The notes beneath the pieces were generated by a model. That model searched no databases, had not been told where the DNA came from, and saw only the letters and a list, made by a program, of their open reading frames with translations. Made by a program: the position numbers and the translations under genes. A DNA stretch of 64,000 nt from Prillingera fragicola (Eukaryota > Basidiomycota > Tremellomycetes > Trichosporonales > Trichosporonaceae): contig BEDY01000005.1 of the NCBI GenBank assembly GCA_002335605.1, positions 1,364,001-1,428,000 of the forward strand. The letters are read 5' to 3'. Positions 23,846 through 36,600 of the stretch are shown one piece after another; the stretch's first letter is position 1; the number at the start of each line of letters is the position of its first letter.

Positions 23846-24963
23846 CTAAACCAGAAGGACCGAGTTGATGCAGCCGTCGAGCTCGGGGTTGTTGGTGATC
23901 TGGGCATACTCTGTAGGGTGTCAGTCACAGTCTAGACTCAGAGGGGCAACCAATTTGCAGAACTGCAAGTCCCGCCAGAGGTACTCACTCGACCAAACGA
24001 CCTTTCCGCCGGTCGTGACCATACCAAGCTCGGAAACGTTGACCTCCACAATTGTTCCCTTGGTGAGGACACCGAGCGAGGTGTAAAGAGGCGACTGGGG
24101 GTTCTTCTTGACACCGAGAATGGGGAGCTGGAAGGTAGTCTTGAGCTCGGCTGACGGGGTTAGTAGCCGCTTTATGACTGCCAACTGGATCAGACTCACG
24201 GTGGGTGACATTTGCCTTGGTCATACGGAGACCCATGGGACGGATAAAGCGCTGAGGAGTCAGTATACACTCTGTAGGCTTGAATTTAACGCACCTCGAG
24301 CTTTACAGGCTTGCGAGTGAAGCCCTCGCCGACGAACGTGGCCTTGTTGACCATGCGCTTCCAGCTCTTCTGCTTCTGCTTTCCGGTCTTGATGACCTTG
24401 AACATCTCGTCCTCGGCAATTCCGCGGACCTTGGGCAGGGGCACCGAGTACTTGGCGGCGCGGTCCTTCCTGCGGTCCTTGATGGCCGACGAGAGCGCCT
24501 TGGCGTCCTTCTGGCCCTCGCGGTCGAGAAGATAAGCGGGGAGAGCACCATCCTGGACGGCGCCGTCGTCCTTCTGCTTGACGTTGCGCTCGTCGTGGGC
24601 CTTGAGCCTCTTCTTCATCTGCACCTTCTCGGCATGACGCTTGGCGTGGTGCAGCTTGGCCTTGTGACCGACCATCTGCTGCGTAACCTTCGAGTTCTTG
24701 TGGACCTCACGCGCCTCACGCTTGCGCCTGCACGGTCAGCATTACGCCTCTAGAGCTCAAGCATCCAAGCAAAGCTACGCACTTCTTCTCCTCGTAATCC
24801 ATACGACGACCATGACGCCTACGGTGCTCATCCATGTAATCGTTCTGGGCACGTTAGGTTTCGTAGCTCGGATGGGGTCGTCTAGGGACCGGGGGTACAA
24901 ACCTGCGGCTGTGGAGAATGTCAGCAACCATCATATGTACGAGCATATCGACCAGCGTACCAT
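23846..24963 (-). CDS. NSA2: Nsa2 60S ribosome biogenesis factor
   Basis: Seven exons: 24963-24961 (ATG only), 24908-24903 (6 bases), 24844-24783, 24727-24295, 24251-24200, 24150-23989, 23910-23846. The product is 260 residues, the size of the human and yeast proteins. Landmarks seen: N-terminal [91 protein letters not shown] and the ending [14 protein letters not shown]. Nsa2 joins late nucleolar pre-60S particles and is required for 27S pre-rRNA processing. The start was chosen because only splicing ATG to the 6-base exon CCGCAG restores the deeply conserved MPQN N-terminus. It shares a 239-base divergent promoter with PXR1. Confidence 0.92.
24903..24908 (-). other. NSA2: 6-base microexon of NSA2
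   Basis: CCGCAG, encoding Pro-Gln, lies between a 52-base intron (24960-24909, ending CTCCACAG) and a 58-base intron (24902-24845, starting GTTTGT, with a CTAAC branch site). It supplies residues 2-3 of the conserved MPQN start. No other arrangement of ATG and splice sites in this interval gives that N-terminus. Confidence 0.8.
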
Positions 24964-25202
24964 ATTGGGCGATGCTCTTTTGGGTTAGATAGGTAAAAGT
25001 GAACGAGTTGCGAGTCCCAGTTGGTGAATGGGCCTTGGTGGCAAGAGCAGAGAAGAGATGGATGAGATCAGTGCCCGCCCAGTGCACGCGGGCCCAGCAA
25101 AATTTCAGATTCCGGAGGTCCACTTTTGGGTGGTCTCTATTGACATCCATCCCATCTTTTCAGCAACCGCACCCTTCAACCCCATCCAACCAAGCTGCAA
25201 TC
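24964..25202. promoter_or_regulatory. Divergent promoter NSA2 / PXR1
   Basis: 239 bases separate the two start codons of genes that both act in nucleolar RNA and ribosome maturation. One short region must serve both directions. No classical TATA box was seen. Confidence 0.6.
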
Positions 25203-26552
25203 ATGGGTCTCGCTCAGCGCAAGGATAAACGTGAGTGCATAGTAGCGTAACATGCAGCTAATAGCGCAGAACGTATTGGGTACGACCCCCGTAACCTGAC
25301 ATGGTCAAACGACACCGACCGCTTCTCGTACAAGCACATGACGGCGCTTGGATGGGACACTAGCAAGGGCATGGGCCGCGACGGTGGTGGTAACCCAAAC
25401 CACATTGCTGTTATCCGCAAGGCGGACAACGGTGGTATCGGCATGGGTCGTGCGATCAAGGAGGGCCAGGACCTCTCTGCCGGGGCTGGCCAAGCTGGCG
25501 CCGGTCTTGCTGATGTCCTGAGCCGTCTGGCTCGCAACAAGGCCGCCAGCGCCGCTGCCAGTGCTGCCACCACCCCCGCTGAGTCTGAGACTGCTTCTCC
25601 GGCACCCGAGTCGGCACCCGCCAGCCCCGCTGCACTCGCATTGAGGAACAAGATGGCATCTCGCCAGCGTCACCTCAACTCCAAGCGCATGGCTTCCCAG
25701 TCGCCTGCTGCTCTGGCCGAGATTCTTGGTGTTCCCGTCTCTTCCCTTCCCGCATCCCCCGCTCCTGCCACTCCTGTCGTCTCTGCACCCACCTCTGGCA
25801 CCTCCACCCCCGCCACGGCCAAGGCCAAGTCGCCCGAGCCCACCAGTGTCATCACCTCTGGCACTGAGACGATCACGCGCGACTCCACAGAGGCTGACGG
25901 CGTCACCAAGTCGACCATGTCGGTTGCCGAGTACTTCCGTATGAAGTTGCGCGAGAAGGCGCTCAAGCGCCAGGCTGCCAGTGGATCGACCACTCCGTTG
26001 CCAGAGATGGCTGCCGATTCCCTTGCTGTGATGAAGGAGGAGAAGAATGTGGCCATCGGTGGGGTCGCATGGGAGGGAAGCAAAATGGCTTTCGAGGAGA
26101 CGACTACAACGATCGTGGAGCTCGGCGGTGACGATGGACCTGTTACCGCCACTGAGACCACTACTGTGGAGATTGTGGAGGGCAAGAAGAGCAAAAAGGA
26201 GAAGAAGAGCAAGAAGGACGACACCCCCGAGGCTGGCCCCAGCACACCAAGTGCCGCTGTCGACGAGAAGGCCGCAAAGAAGGCACGCAAGGAGGCCAAG
26301 AAGGCTGCCAAGCTCGCCGCCGAGTCGTCGGCTGCTGCCACCCCCGTCGACTCACCATCCACCCCCGCCGCAGGCGATGTCACCCCCGCATTGTCTGAGA
26401 AGGAGGAGAAGCGCAGGCGCAAGGAGGACAAGAAGGCGCGCAAAGCCGAGTCAGCCGGCAGCTCGGACGATGCGAAGAAGGAGAAAAAGGAGAAGAAGCG
26501 TAAGCGCGAAGACGATGGAGAGGAAAAGCGGTCAAAGTCCAAGTCGAAGTAA
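25203..26552 (+). CDS. PXR1: Pxr1 G-patch nucleolar protein
   Basis: Two exons (25203-25230, 25270-26552) give 436 residues. The start MGLAQRKDKQRIGYDPRN and the WSNDTDRFSYKHM segment are the signature of Pxr1/PinX1. The G-patch follows at about residues 25-70 (GWDTSKGMGRDGGG). The rest is Ala/Ser/Thr-rich, with KKSKKEKKSKK and KKEKKEKKRKRE clusters typical of Pxr1 tails. In yeast Pxr1 activates the helicase Prp43 in rRNA and snoRNA processing; PinX1 also restrains telomerase. Exon 1 is only 28 bases and the 39-base intron is among the shortest here. The protein is longer than yeast Pxr1 (271) because of low-complexity spacers. Confidence 0.92.
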
Positions 26553-26762
26553 AAGGGCTTGGGATTTTTGCCCATCAGTGTCAGCTCGGTGCAGCTGAGA
26601 GGTGTTGTTTTGCATAGATCGATCTCATTCTGCATAGTGTCATAGTTTTTACATGCGACCAGGGTTCTTGAACAATATCTAGTGCCTGTCGATCAATGTC
26701 TCATGTGTGTTGTGTGCGCAACGCGAGCAATTCAAAACCTATTACATCCACTCAAAATCTAT

Positions 26763-29700
26763 CTAGATCTCCTTGTCCTTGACACTGGAAGCCCTGCTCG
26801 AGGAAGGAGCCGCGCCAAGGCCAGACTCCTCGACGAGAGCGTAGAAGAGCGACTCGGGGCGCTTGAGCAGCTCCTCGGGCGTGTCGTACTCGGCTACCTT
26901 GCCCTCGGCCATGACCAGCACGTTGGTGCTGTCCATGATCGTGTTGATGCGGTGGGCAATGGTGATAGTCGTGACGCCAGCAAACGCGGGGCCACGGAGA
27001 ACCTCTTGAAGGACCGAGTCCGTCTCGAGGTCGATGGAGCTCGTGGCCTCGTCGAGGACGAGAATTTTGGTGCGGCGGAGGAGTGCACGGGCAAAGCAGA
27101 TGAGCTGACGTTGACCGGAAGACATGTTGGAGCCACCCTCGGCGACCTCAGCCTCAAGGGTGCCACCCATGTTTTTCATGACGTGCTCCTTGAGGTGAGC
27201 CTCCTCGAGTGCGGTCCAGATCTCGGCGTCGGAAGACTTGCTGGTGGGGTCGACGTTGTTCCTCAAGCTACCCTCAAAGAGCTGAGGATCCTGAGGAATA
27301 ATGCTGATAACGTCACGGAGGTCACGCAGGCCAATGGTAGAAATGTCGACACCGTCAATCCAGATCTTTCCTGAGGACGCTTCCAGAATACGGAAGAGGG
27401 CGAGAGTGAGCGACGACTTGCCGGCACCAGTGCGACCGACAACACCGACGCGACTGCCACCCTTAATCTTGACGCACACCTCGTTGAGGCAGAGAGGGAG
27501 ATCAGAGCGGTAACGCATGCTGAGCCCATCAAACTCGATGTCTCCGTTGGATGGCCAACCCTGGGGCGGCTTGTTATGCGGGACCTCTTCGGCAGCCTCG
27601 GCAGGTAGATTGACGTAGCCAAGAACACGCTCGACGGAGACAATGTTCTGTTCAACCTCGGAAGCAGTGCGAACGAGCCAGTTGAGCGAACCAGTGACCG
27701 AGATGGTGTAGCTCATGAGCATACCCACAACACCGGCATAGTCGTCCGCGTTGAGTGACTTGGTGTAAAACAGAGCGGCGACTGACACCAAAGCAGTGGA
27801 GAACATGAGGCATGACCCAAGGAACTCGAGGCGAACAGCCAGCCAACGGTTGATTGCCATGGCCGGCATGTAGCAGGCCTGGTTGCGGTCGACACGGGCT
27901 TCGTTGTTACCCCTGAAGCGGCCGCTCTGGTTGTATGCGCGGATAACGGAAAGACCAGCAAGGGTCTCGCCAAAGAACGAGAAGATTGGCGAGCGCGACA
28001 CGGCGTCCAGGCGCTTGAGCTCGCGAGAAGTGGCGAGATAGTACTTCATGATCATGCGGTAGATGATCCCGAGGGGAACAAGAACGATGAGAACGGAGGG
28101 AGCCCACAGCGCAATGACGACAACAACACTCAGAACGGCAATACCAGTACGAGAGAACTGGCCCATGGCGGTGACGAGGAGTTCGTCAATAACGAAGATG
28201 TCGCGCGAGAAGAGGTTGAGGATTCGGCCGGTAGGTGTAAGCTCGAAGAACGACAAAGGCGAACGCATGAGGGCATTGAATGCCAAGTCGTGCATGATAC
28301 GTCCAGCGCGCAACCCGCAGTAGATCTTGAGGGTGGCCATCGCCAAGACGTTGAGAAGGCCAGAAGACAGGCCGACAATGCCGTATGCAAGAAGATACTT
28401 GAACACGTGGACGTTCTTGCCAGCAGCGCTGTTCAAACCTGCCCAGGTCTTGAGGATGTAGTTGGAAAAAACGCCAGAGAACTGGCCCAGGACGAAGCAA
28501 AGGAGGAAGATGGTGGCGCCACTGACACCCGCCGCCTTTAGGTACTGCCTGTAGACGTCGCGCTTGACACTGCCTTTCTCCGAGTGCTCCTTTGGTTTGG
28601 AAGACTCGCGGAGATCCCGTAGCGCCTCGCGCTTGGCCTGTCGAAGGGAGAGAACAGATGCACGGCGAGTGGCAGTGCTCGCACGACGGTCTACGCGACG
28701 TTTCCGCAGAGAGTCGGTCTCGCCAAACTCTTCCGCGTCCTCATCCGAACTAGTGTTGACGATTGTAGGGGTCGCGGCACCAGAATCTTCGCCGTCAGTG
28801 GCCGACTGCTTGCCCAGACCGGTGATAAGCTTGTACAGCTCAGAGGAATTGTCGGCCATTGCGCCGTCATACGTGTTGCGTTCAATGATGGCGCCACGAC
28901 GGAGCATGATGATCTGGTGGGCTTTGGGGAGGACATTCACTGCGTTTGTGCAGAGAATACGAGCCTTGTTCTTGAGCAGACCGTTGGGGCCAATGACGTT
29001 TTCCATGATGTGGCGGCCAACATGAGCGTCCACTGCCGAAAGGGGGTCATCCAACAAGTAGACGTCCGCACGAGCATAGCATGCACGAGCAAGACAGATA
29101 CGAGCTTTCTGACCACCACTGAGTGAAACTCCCTTTTCTCCTACTTCTGTGTCGTGGCCTTCTGGAAGGACGGCGAGGTCAGAGCGAAGAGCGCAGGCGT
29201 CGAGGACCTTGTCGTAGAATACGGGATCAAACCGGTGTCCAAACACAATATTGTCCTTCACAGTGGCCGAGAGGACCCATGAAGTCTGGCTAAAGTAGGC
29301 TACGTCGCCACGGATCGTAACGGTACCCTCGTTGCGAGTCATCTCACCAAGACAGGCTCCGAGGAGGGAAGACTTGCCGTCACCGACACGACCAATTACC
29401 GCCATGAGTTCGCCCTTCTTGACACTAATGTTGATGTCGTCCAGAATAGGAGTAGGCGAGTCACGGTTCCAGCGGAACTCTCCATCCTTGATAGTAACGA
29501 CAGTGTCGCCAACCTTGGGCTCGCCTTGGGGGTCATTGGCAGGCTCGATGAGCTTGCGAGCGGTGGGGTCGAGCTCGTCGGCAGCGAGGAACTTTTCGAT
29601 ACGGTCGACCGACACCAGTGCCTCGATGATGCTGTTGATAATGTTGCTGAAGACGCTCATGGGGAACGCCAGGAGGGAGAACAGTGAAATGGCCGGGAAG

Positions 29701-31548
29701 ACAATGTCACTGGTAAGGGGGCGGGAGGACGTCATGGCAAACGAGTAGAACGTCGCAAAGGCGACAAAGAACGGCGTGCACGACCAGAAGAAACTGGAGC
29801 ACGACATGACAATTCCAATCTTGCGCAGCATGCGGAGTTCCATGTTGTTGCGCGCCTCAAATACCTTGGCGGCAAACGCCCTCTCCCAGCCATAGAGCTT
29901 GATCGACTTGATGTTGTTGAGAATCTCACTCATGAGACGCGTACGAACATCCTTGGTGCTCATGAGCTCCCGTTGCAGACGCTTCTGAATGCGGCTGATA
30001 AATGTGTTGATGGGCAGGCTGACAACCATGATAGCGACACCAACAAAGGCCTGCCATCCGATAAGCTTGTAGAGCGACACGAACGCCAGGATAATCTGGA
30101 ACGGCCCCGACCACGCAATGTGACCGTACTGGGCAATGTCACCGATACGCACAGCGTCGACACTCTGCAGGTTGACAATATCACCCGAGGTACGTCCACC
30201 ACGCTCGCCACTGCTGAGGCGGAGCGACTTGCGGTAGATGAGGGTGATGAGACCGGTCTTAACGCGCATCGTGGTCTGGAAGCAGCGGTCAAAGTATTGG
30301 TGCAGAAGCGCAGTGGCAATGTTGGCCGCGACGAACATGATAATGGTGATGCCAAAGCCAGCCGTAGGGCTCATGGGCTTGCTGGTGCCGTAGCTCTTGA
30401 TGAACAGCAGAAGCAAGCGGAGCATTTGGGGCTGAGCGAAGTTGAGGCAGTCGTAAAACGCCTTCATCATTCCGGCGATCAGGTAGGGAAGACCGTATGC
30501 CTTGGCGAGGGCAATCTTGAGCGATGGCTTGGACTTCTTGCCCTGCTTGACCAGCTCCAACTGATGCTGCCAGGTGGTTGCAAGGCGGTCCGACAGTGCC
30601 TCGGCCGAGTCGTCGGGCGGGAGGGTCCAAATGTCCTCCTCACTGAGGAACTTGCGAGTTCCGAGTTGGAGGAGGGGAGTGAGCCACGAAAAGGTCCAAC
30701 GCTCAAAAATGTTGGCGGTAGCCACGGGGCTCTCCATCTCGTCGTCCATCTTGGCATCGTTCTCGACGCCATTGAACGTGTCCTCTTCCTCATCCTCCTC
30801 GAGTCGGATACGGCCGCTTGACCATGGCGCAAGCTTGATCCACTTGTTCTCGGGAGAGTACAGCTCGAGGGTAAAGGCGAACAGCCCAACAAAAATGCTG
30901 CCAAACCAGAGCGACTCGCGAGCGATCAAAAGGCGGCCCTCAAGGGTGTGGGTAAGGACAGGGGAGAAGCCACCGCTGGAAATCGCGGTGCGGATCGCAA
31001 GCGAAGAAATGAGGAGATATAGCGGGAAAAAAAGGAGCACAAGCGTCGAGGACGTACGCGACGTATGATGGTTGATACGCGAAACGTTGGCCAGTACCAC
31101 ATACGTAACGGTAAGAAGCGCAAAGTTGATGAAAGCCCAGGGCGAGTGCTTCATTTGAGGAGTAGCCAAACCAGCCGAGCCGGCAGCAAGCAAGGCTGAG
31201 GCATAAAGAATCACCTGTAATCGGTCAGTATAGCCCCCTCAGCACCACAACGCTACGCACCACCTTGGCCCTGGCAGCCCGTTCGTTCCTAGGAGTACGC
31301 TCAATCCAATCAAGGCTGTCTCGTCCAGTTCTCCTCAACTTTCGTGTGACAGTAAAGATCTGAGCGAGGCCAACAACAATGGCAAGCACAAGTGGGGCGG
31401 GAAGCATTACAGCCATTTCAAAACACTGAGTGAAGTCGAGGTCGCGCCTCTCCGAGACAATCTTGAGTGGCCACGAGCAGTGAAGGTCGCCAGGCTTGCG
31501 ATGGCCATGGGCGTGGGCCGCTGCGGAGGCGTACCACTGCAGAGCCAT
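26763..31548 (-). CDS. ABCC-family (MRP/Ycf1-type) full ABC transporter
   Basis: Two exons (31548-31261, 31214-26763) give 1579 residues. An N-terminal TMD0 of about five membrane segments precedes TMD1. NBD1 has Walker A GRVGDGKSSLLGA, signature LSGGQKARICLARA and Walker B VYLLDDPLSAVD; the Asp-Asp there in place of Asp-Glu is typical of the degenerate MRP site 1. A Ser/Arg-rich linker leads to TMD2 and NBD2, with Walker A GRTGAGKSSLTLALF, signature MSSGQRQLICFARAL, Walker B ILVLDEATSSID and the H-loop TITIAHRINTIMD. Such transporters (Ycf1, Bpt1, Ybt1) move glutathione, metal-thiol or bile-acid conjugates, mostly into the vacuole. The substrate is not determined. No frame breaks. Confidence 0.93.
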
Positions 31549-33693
31549 GGTGTTGAGCCGACCGACGAATACACTGGCTGGGCAGAAGTGTAGATTCGGG
31601 ACTTGGTTGTCCCCGTGCGGTTGCTCTCAAAGACAAAGTCAAGGATGAAGAGAGAATACGACCTATGGATTCCAACTGGGCAGACGACTCGGCGGACGGT
31701 TCGGAGCGCGCGGCCCGGCCGACAGCGGATGATGTATCAGCCTCCACCTCCACACATTTTGGTACCGCTAAGGCCAAAAAACTTTTGATGCAGTCAAATT
31801 GGATTAGGAAATTGGTTTGCTCGATTAGCATTTGAAGTAGGTCACGCCATGCTGGCGGCGACCTTCGACAGCCGCCAGAAGTTGCTCCTTCCATTGACGA
31901 CGCAGGACATGCGCAGCATGCGCAGGCCAGCTCGACTTGCTCGATACAGTTCAATCTCGTGATCTTATCAGGTGATAACAGATATCGGTGTTACGCCCAC
32001 ACAACGCTCATCACGATCATCACTTCCTGTTGCCATGCGCCACCTGTGTGTGTTGGCCATCGCACCTCCAGCCTCCGGTATACCGGGCTGCTGGGCATGT
32101 TCCGAAGGGCGCAAGTCCCTAAACGTCTGGCTTAACCTGACTAAAGCGACATGTGCTGCGCATGCGATGTTGATTATCAGTAGCAGGTAGGCCTTGAAAG
32201 ACGAACAAGCACCTGGGGACTCTGTCCTCAGCACCTTCCCCGCACTGTCCGAGACACTCGTCACCTTGTGTAGCATGCTCGTGTCCATTCAACCACCTGT
32301 TTGGTAGACTGAAATATCGGTCTGGAGAGCACAGGCCAGGGTAATCTAAACTTTGCATGTAGGGCAAGTGATCCTGCTCCGCGGTAAGAAACCTAGTTCC
32401 GGTGCTCAGCAACTTTTGAGACCAAGCTCGCATGCTTGGCATAGTGTTTGATTTGCGGGACCAGTGGCAGAATCGGCGGCTGGAACACAAAAGAGAGTTG
32501 CTCTTTGGAAGCAGAGAGCCGGGCGGCTAGGCTGCCAGAACTCGGCTTTGAGAATTTGGAACAGGCTTTTGGACGACTGACATTACTGTCCGCCCTGGAG
32601 ATCGAAAGCCACAAAGGGATGGGAGTGGGTTTGAGAGCTGTAGCCTCTAGGTTGCCGAGCACGACAGGTGACCGACGCCTCCCTCCCTACCGTCTAGACT
32701 TGGCACGCTCGGCTTCCGAGCAGTACCAAGGCCGCGCCCTCGCTTTGTGTAACACTGTGTGCATCCTTTATCTGCCCGCAGTGTCCCCGTTTTTGTGAGA
32801 GTCGAGAGTGTCTGTTTTGATGGAAGCTTTAGAGCTGTTGTTCTAGCCAGTTGGCAGCAACTGCTGGCCGACGTTTCATGGCTGTAGCAGGAACCTTGAA
32901 GCTTTCAAGCAAAATGTGACCCATAAGCTTGGTTCTGTCGTCTTGTGCCGTCGAAGTGAAGAATTGACTGGGTGAGAGCAGAGGGGTAGAGGTCGGAGAC
33001 CCTGATACCCAGACAAGGTGTCCCTGGTACAAGCATGTCTGCGAGGCATCAGAGCAGAGCCTATAGGTAACGGCGGGGCCTAAAAAAGGTGTTTCCTGTC
33101 CCTGACGTTGTACCTGGGCCCAGAACAGCCAAAGGGATCCGTGCCCATAGACCATATGTCGACTTGGGTGGGTCGGTTGCAGAGCACTCCCTCACTCGAC
33201 AAGACACTTTGACCAGCATTCTTCCTCGAACTTTCTCATCCTCGTTCTCTTCTAAATCACGGTATTGAGACGCACAACAACCGAAGCACATACCCACACG
33301 AGCAGCCGATCGCCGAAAGGACCCTTCCACCTGCGGCTGCATTGTCCCTCGTCGATTTTCCACCCTCCCCGCTTTGCCGACAACATTCGCCAAGCTCCTC
33401 GCTATCTATCCCGTTCACAACCAACTGGGCATTATATTACGCTTCAGTTGATGCGCTTCTAGCCGTCACGAGCACTCAGTGGCCCGCTCTGCCTTCTCCC
33501 GATTGCGGATTCCACGTTTGCAGATATTGTGAGTCGCGTCGTCTATCCTTTCTGGACCGCCGTGACCGTGCGCCGCATTGTAGTTACCACCGCGTTACTG
33601 TCAAACAAATCGGCACGTCTCAGGATCTAGATTGATGTCACCGAGATGTTCATGCTGACAGTAACCTGCAGGCCTGAGTTGGGATAAGAACAA
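31549..33693. other. Divergent gene-poor stretch
   Basis: 2.1 kb between two outward-facing transporter genes. No supported gene. The 450 bases before the oligopeptide transporter start are C/T-rich with many CAACC/CTCG blocks, and look like its promoter and leader. Confidence 0.45.
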
Positions 33694-36600
33694 ATGTCGC
33701 AAGCCGAGGACGCCTCGGCGCGCGCGCCAAGCCGTGCTTCCTCGACCGGTGGCACAGAGTTTCATACTCCGAGTGGTTCAATCTTTGATGGCCACGATAC
33801 CGAAGAGCTTTCAGAAACTCACGCGCAAGCAGCAGGAAAACAGGGTGGCTTGGAACCGCCAGAAGACATTGCTCGTCACTCATCAATGCTGCCGCCCGAG
33901 CTGTCACCAGCACATTCTTCCCTCGCCAGCTTCTCCTCGCCGTCTCCTTCACTCCTTGCGTTGCCCGCAGAGGGCTCTGCTTCAGCAGAACCAGAGGGAC
34001 CCATGCTCAACGTCGTGCCTGCAACTCCATTGCCGCCCGTGAGGGACGTTGTCCCCTCTCTGGATGACAATGACCTCTCCACAGAGTCGACCAACCCAAC
34101 TGTTGGCGAGCCAACCAGTAGCCACATGGCCACCGAATCCTCTTCCTCGACTCTTGCACCCGGCACGAGCGAGGACTACCATCAAGCCGGAATTCTTCGC
34201 TGGGCCAATCCACCAGATACTGGGCGGGCGGAACGCCTAACGACGTCACTGGGTGACCGTTCTCGCTCCTTTCACCCTCTACCTTCCCCAGCGGATTCCA
34301 GTCAGCGCGACGAGGAGGAAGAGGATTACAGTGGCATGTTTGCGTTCAACCGTCCCCCGACTCGCAAACCACAACCTTCTGGTTCTGCTCCATCGTTCAA
34401 CGGGTCTGACTCTGAGCACCACCACCCCGGGGAAGAAGACTATCAGCCAACTGGTCTCGGGGTGCCAGAGCCACATCGTTATGACAGGTCCAACCCACCA
34501 CCGGTGCGTCTCCATTTTCTACCTCCACCTAGTTTGGGAGCTAACATATCAGTTCTCTGGCACCAACAATCTCAACAACGGCATCTTCGCCTTCGGCATG
34601 CGGCGGCGAGGCGAAACGGCCCACACCGACAATAGCGAACGCGAGATGCCGGAAATTCAACTAGACTCGAGCCATGAAAGGCACAGGGGTTGGAGCGGTG
34701 GAATGGCCCCATCGACTTCATACTCGAGCGACACTGGTCTGGTCCCCTGCACGCCTGAAAGCAGCATCTCTGGTGTGGACGGGCCAATGGCCCGGCCACG
34801 AACCGACCGCAGCTACGCCATGACGGAGCTTACCGGCGACATGACAGTTCCCGACGGCAAGACTACCTGGGGAGACGGTCAGGGTGGAGCGTTCAAGGAT
34901 GCAAACGACGGCGGGGACTCTTCCTACGACCCCGACTGGCTAGAGGAGGACAGCCCATACGCAGAAGTTCGAGCCTCGGTGTCGAACATGGATGACCCAG
35001 ATATGCCAGCTCTGACCCTCCGCGCGTACGTGATGGGTCTCCTTCTTTCGCTGTTTACAGTGGCCGTCAACACGTACTTTGTCTTCCGCAACCCCTCGCC
35101 CAGGATTCCTGCGACCGTTGTTCAGCTGATAGCCTACCCAATTGGCAAATTTCTCGCCTGGGCGTTGCCCGTCCGAGTTTGGACAGTGCCAAAATGGATG
35201 GGTGGCTGGAGCTTCAGTCTCAACCCATGCCCGTTCAACGTCAAAGAGCACACCGTGGTCGTCGTGATGGCGACCGCGGCGATCAATCCCGGATACGCCA
35301 TGTACTCGATCGTCAGCTGCGAGCTGTGGTACAAGACCACGTACGGGACAGGATTTAACATTCTCTACCTGCTTTCATCGCAGTTGACAGGCTTCTGCAT
35401 GGCAGGCGTGTTGCGTCGCTTTGTCATTTGGCCTGCTTCCATGATCTGGCCCGGTGTGCTGGTCAGCACGACGTTCCTCAACGTTCTGCACGCCGATGCC
35501 GACGCAGGTACTCGAGGACCAACCCGTTTCAAGTTCTTTGTCGTTGTCGCTTGCGGCGCTTTTGCGTACTACTGGCTGCCGGGATTCCTGTTCACGGCGC
35601 TGAGCTACTTTTCCTACGCCTGTTGGATCGCGCCAAGGAACGTCACCGTCAACCAGCTATTTGGCGTATCAACTGGGCTGGGAATGGGATTCCTCACCTT
35701 TGACTGGGCTCAGATCTCATGGCTAGGCTCTCCCCTTACCGCGCCGTGGTGGGCAGAGGTCAACGTGGCTATTGGCTTTGTCGTCTTCTATTGGATCATC
35801 ACACCGGCTATCCACTACACGAACGTAAGTTTCCTGTGTTGCATTGAGCTGACAGTACAGGTCTGGTGGACACAGTACCTTCCGATGATGTCCAGTTCCG
35901 GTGGCGACCGTTTTGGAAGCGAGTACAACATTACCAACATCATTACCCCCGACTTTCACCTCAACACGACAGCCTATGCCGAGTACTCGCCTCTCTACCT
36001 GACAGCCGCGTTTAGTACCACGTACATGGTCGCGTTTGGATTGACGACCTCGATCATCGTCTACACCTTGCTCAACCATGGCGGCAGGATCTGGAAGGGT
36101 CTGCGCAAGATCAAGGTTGAGGAGGACGACCTTCACATGAAGCTCATGTACAAGTACCCCGAGGTTCCAGACTATTGGTTCCTTAGCGGCCTTGTCGTCT
36201 GCTTTGTGCTGGGAATCGTCACTGTTGAGGTCTTTGGTACCGGGCTGCCAGTCTGGGGTCTGGTCATTGCTCTGCTTGTCGCGTTCACCTTTGTGCTACC
36301 TTCGGCAATCATCTTTGCCATGACCAACTTGGAGCCGTCCTTCAACCTGATTGCGGAGCTCATCCCTGGATACGCCTTCCAGGGACAGCCCATTCCCGGC
36401 ATGGTGTTCAAGGTATTCGCAGTCCAGTCTATCAGCGAGTGCATGGTCTACACGCGCGACATGAAGCTCGGCCACTACATGAAGATTCCGCCTCGGTCAA
36501 TGTTCATTGTGCAAATGAGTGCCGCCGGAATCTCAAGTCTGGTGCAGATTGCTGTCAAGAATTGGATGTTTGCGACCATCCCCGACATTTGTACAGACAA

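Noticed and set aside
25203..25250. Unspliced start of PXR1 would end in Cys-Ile-Val-Ala, a CaaX tail like basidiomycete pheromones
   Set aside because: The sequence belongs to exon 1 plus a normal 39-base intron; splicing restores the conserved Pxr1 N-terminus. The CaaX ending is chance.
30479..30904. Frames of 100-280 codons antisense to or overlapping the ABC transporter (both strands, 26.7-31.2 kb)
   Set aside because: Shadows of the 1,484-codon transporter exon, which has all nucleotide-binding motifs in one uninterrupted frame.
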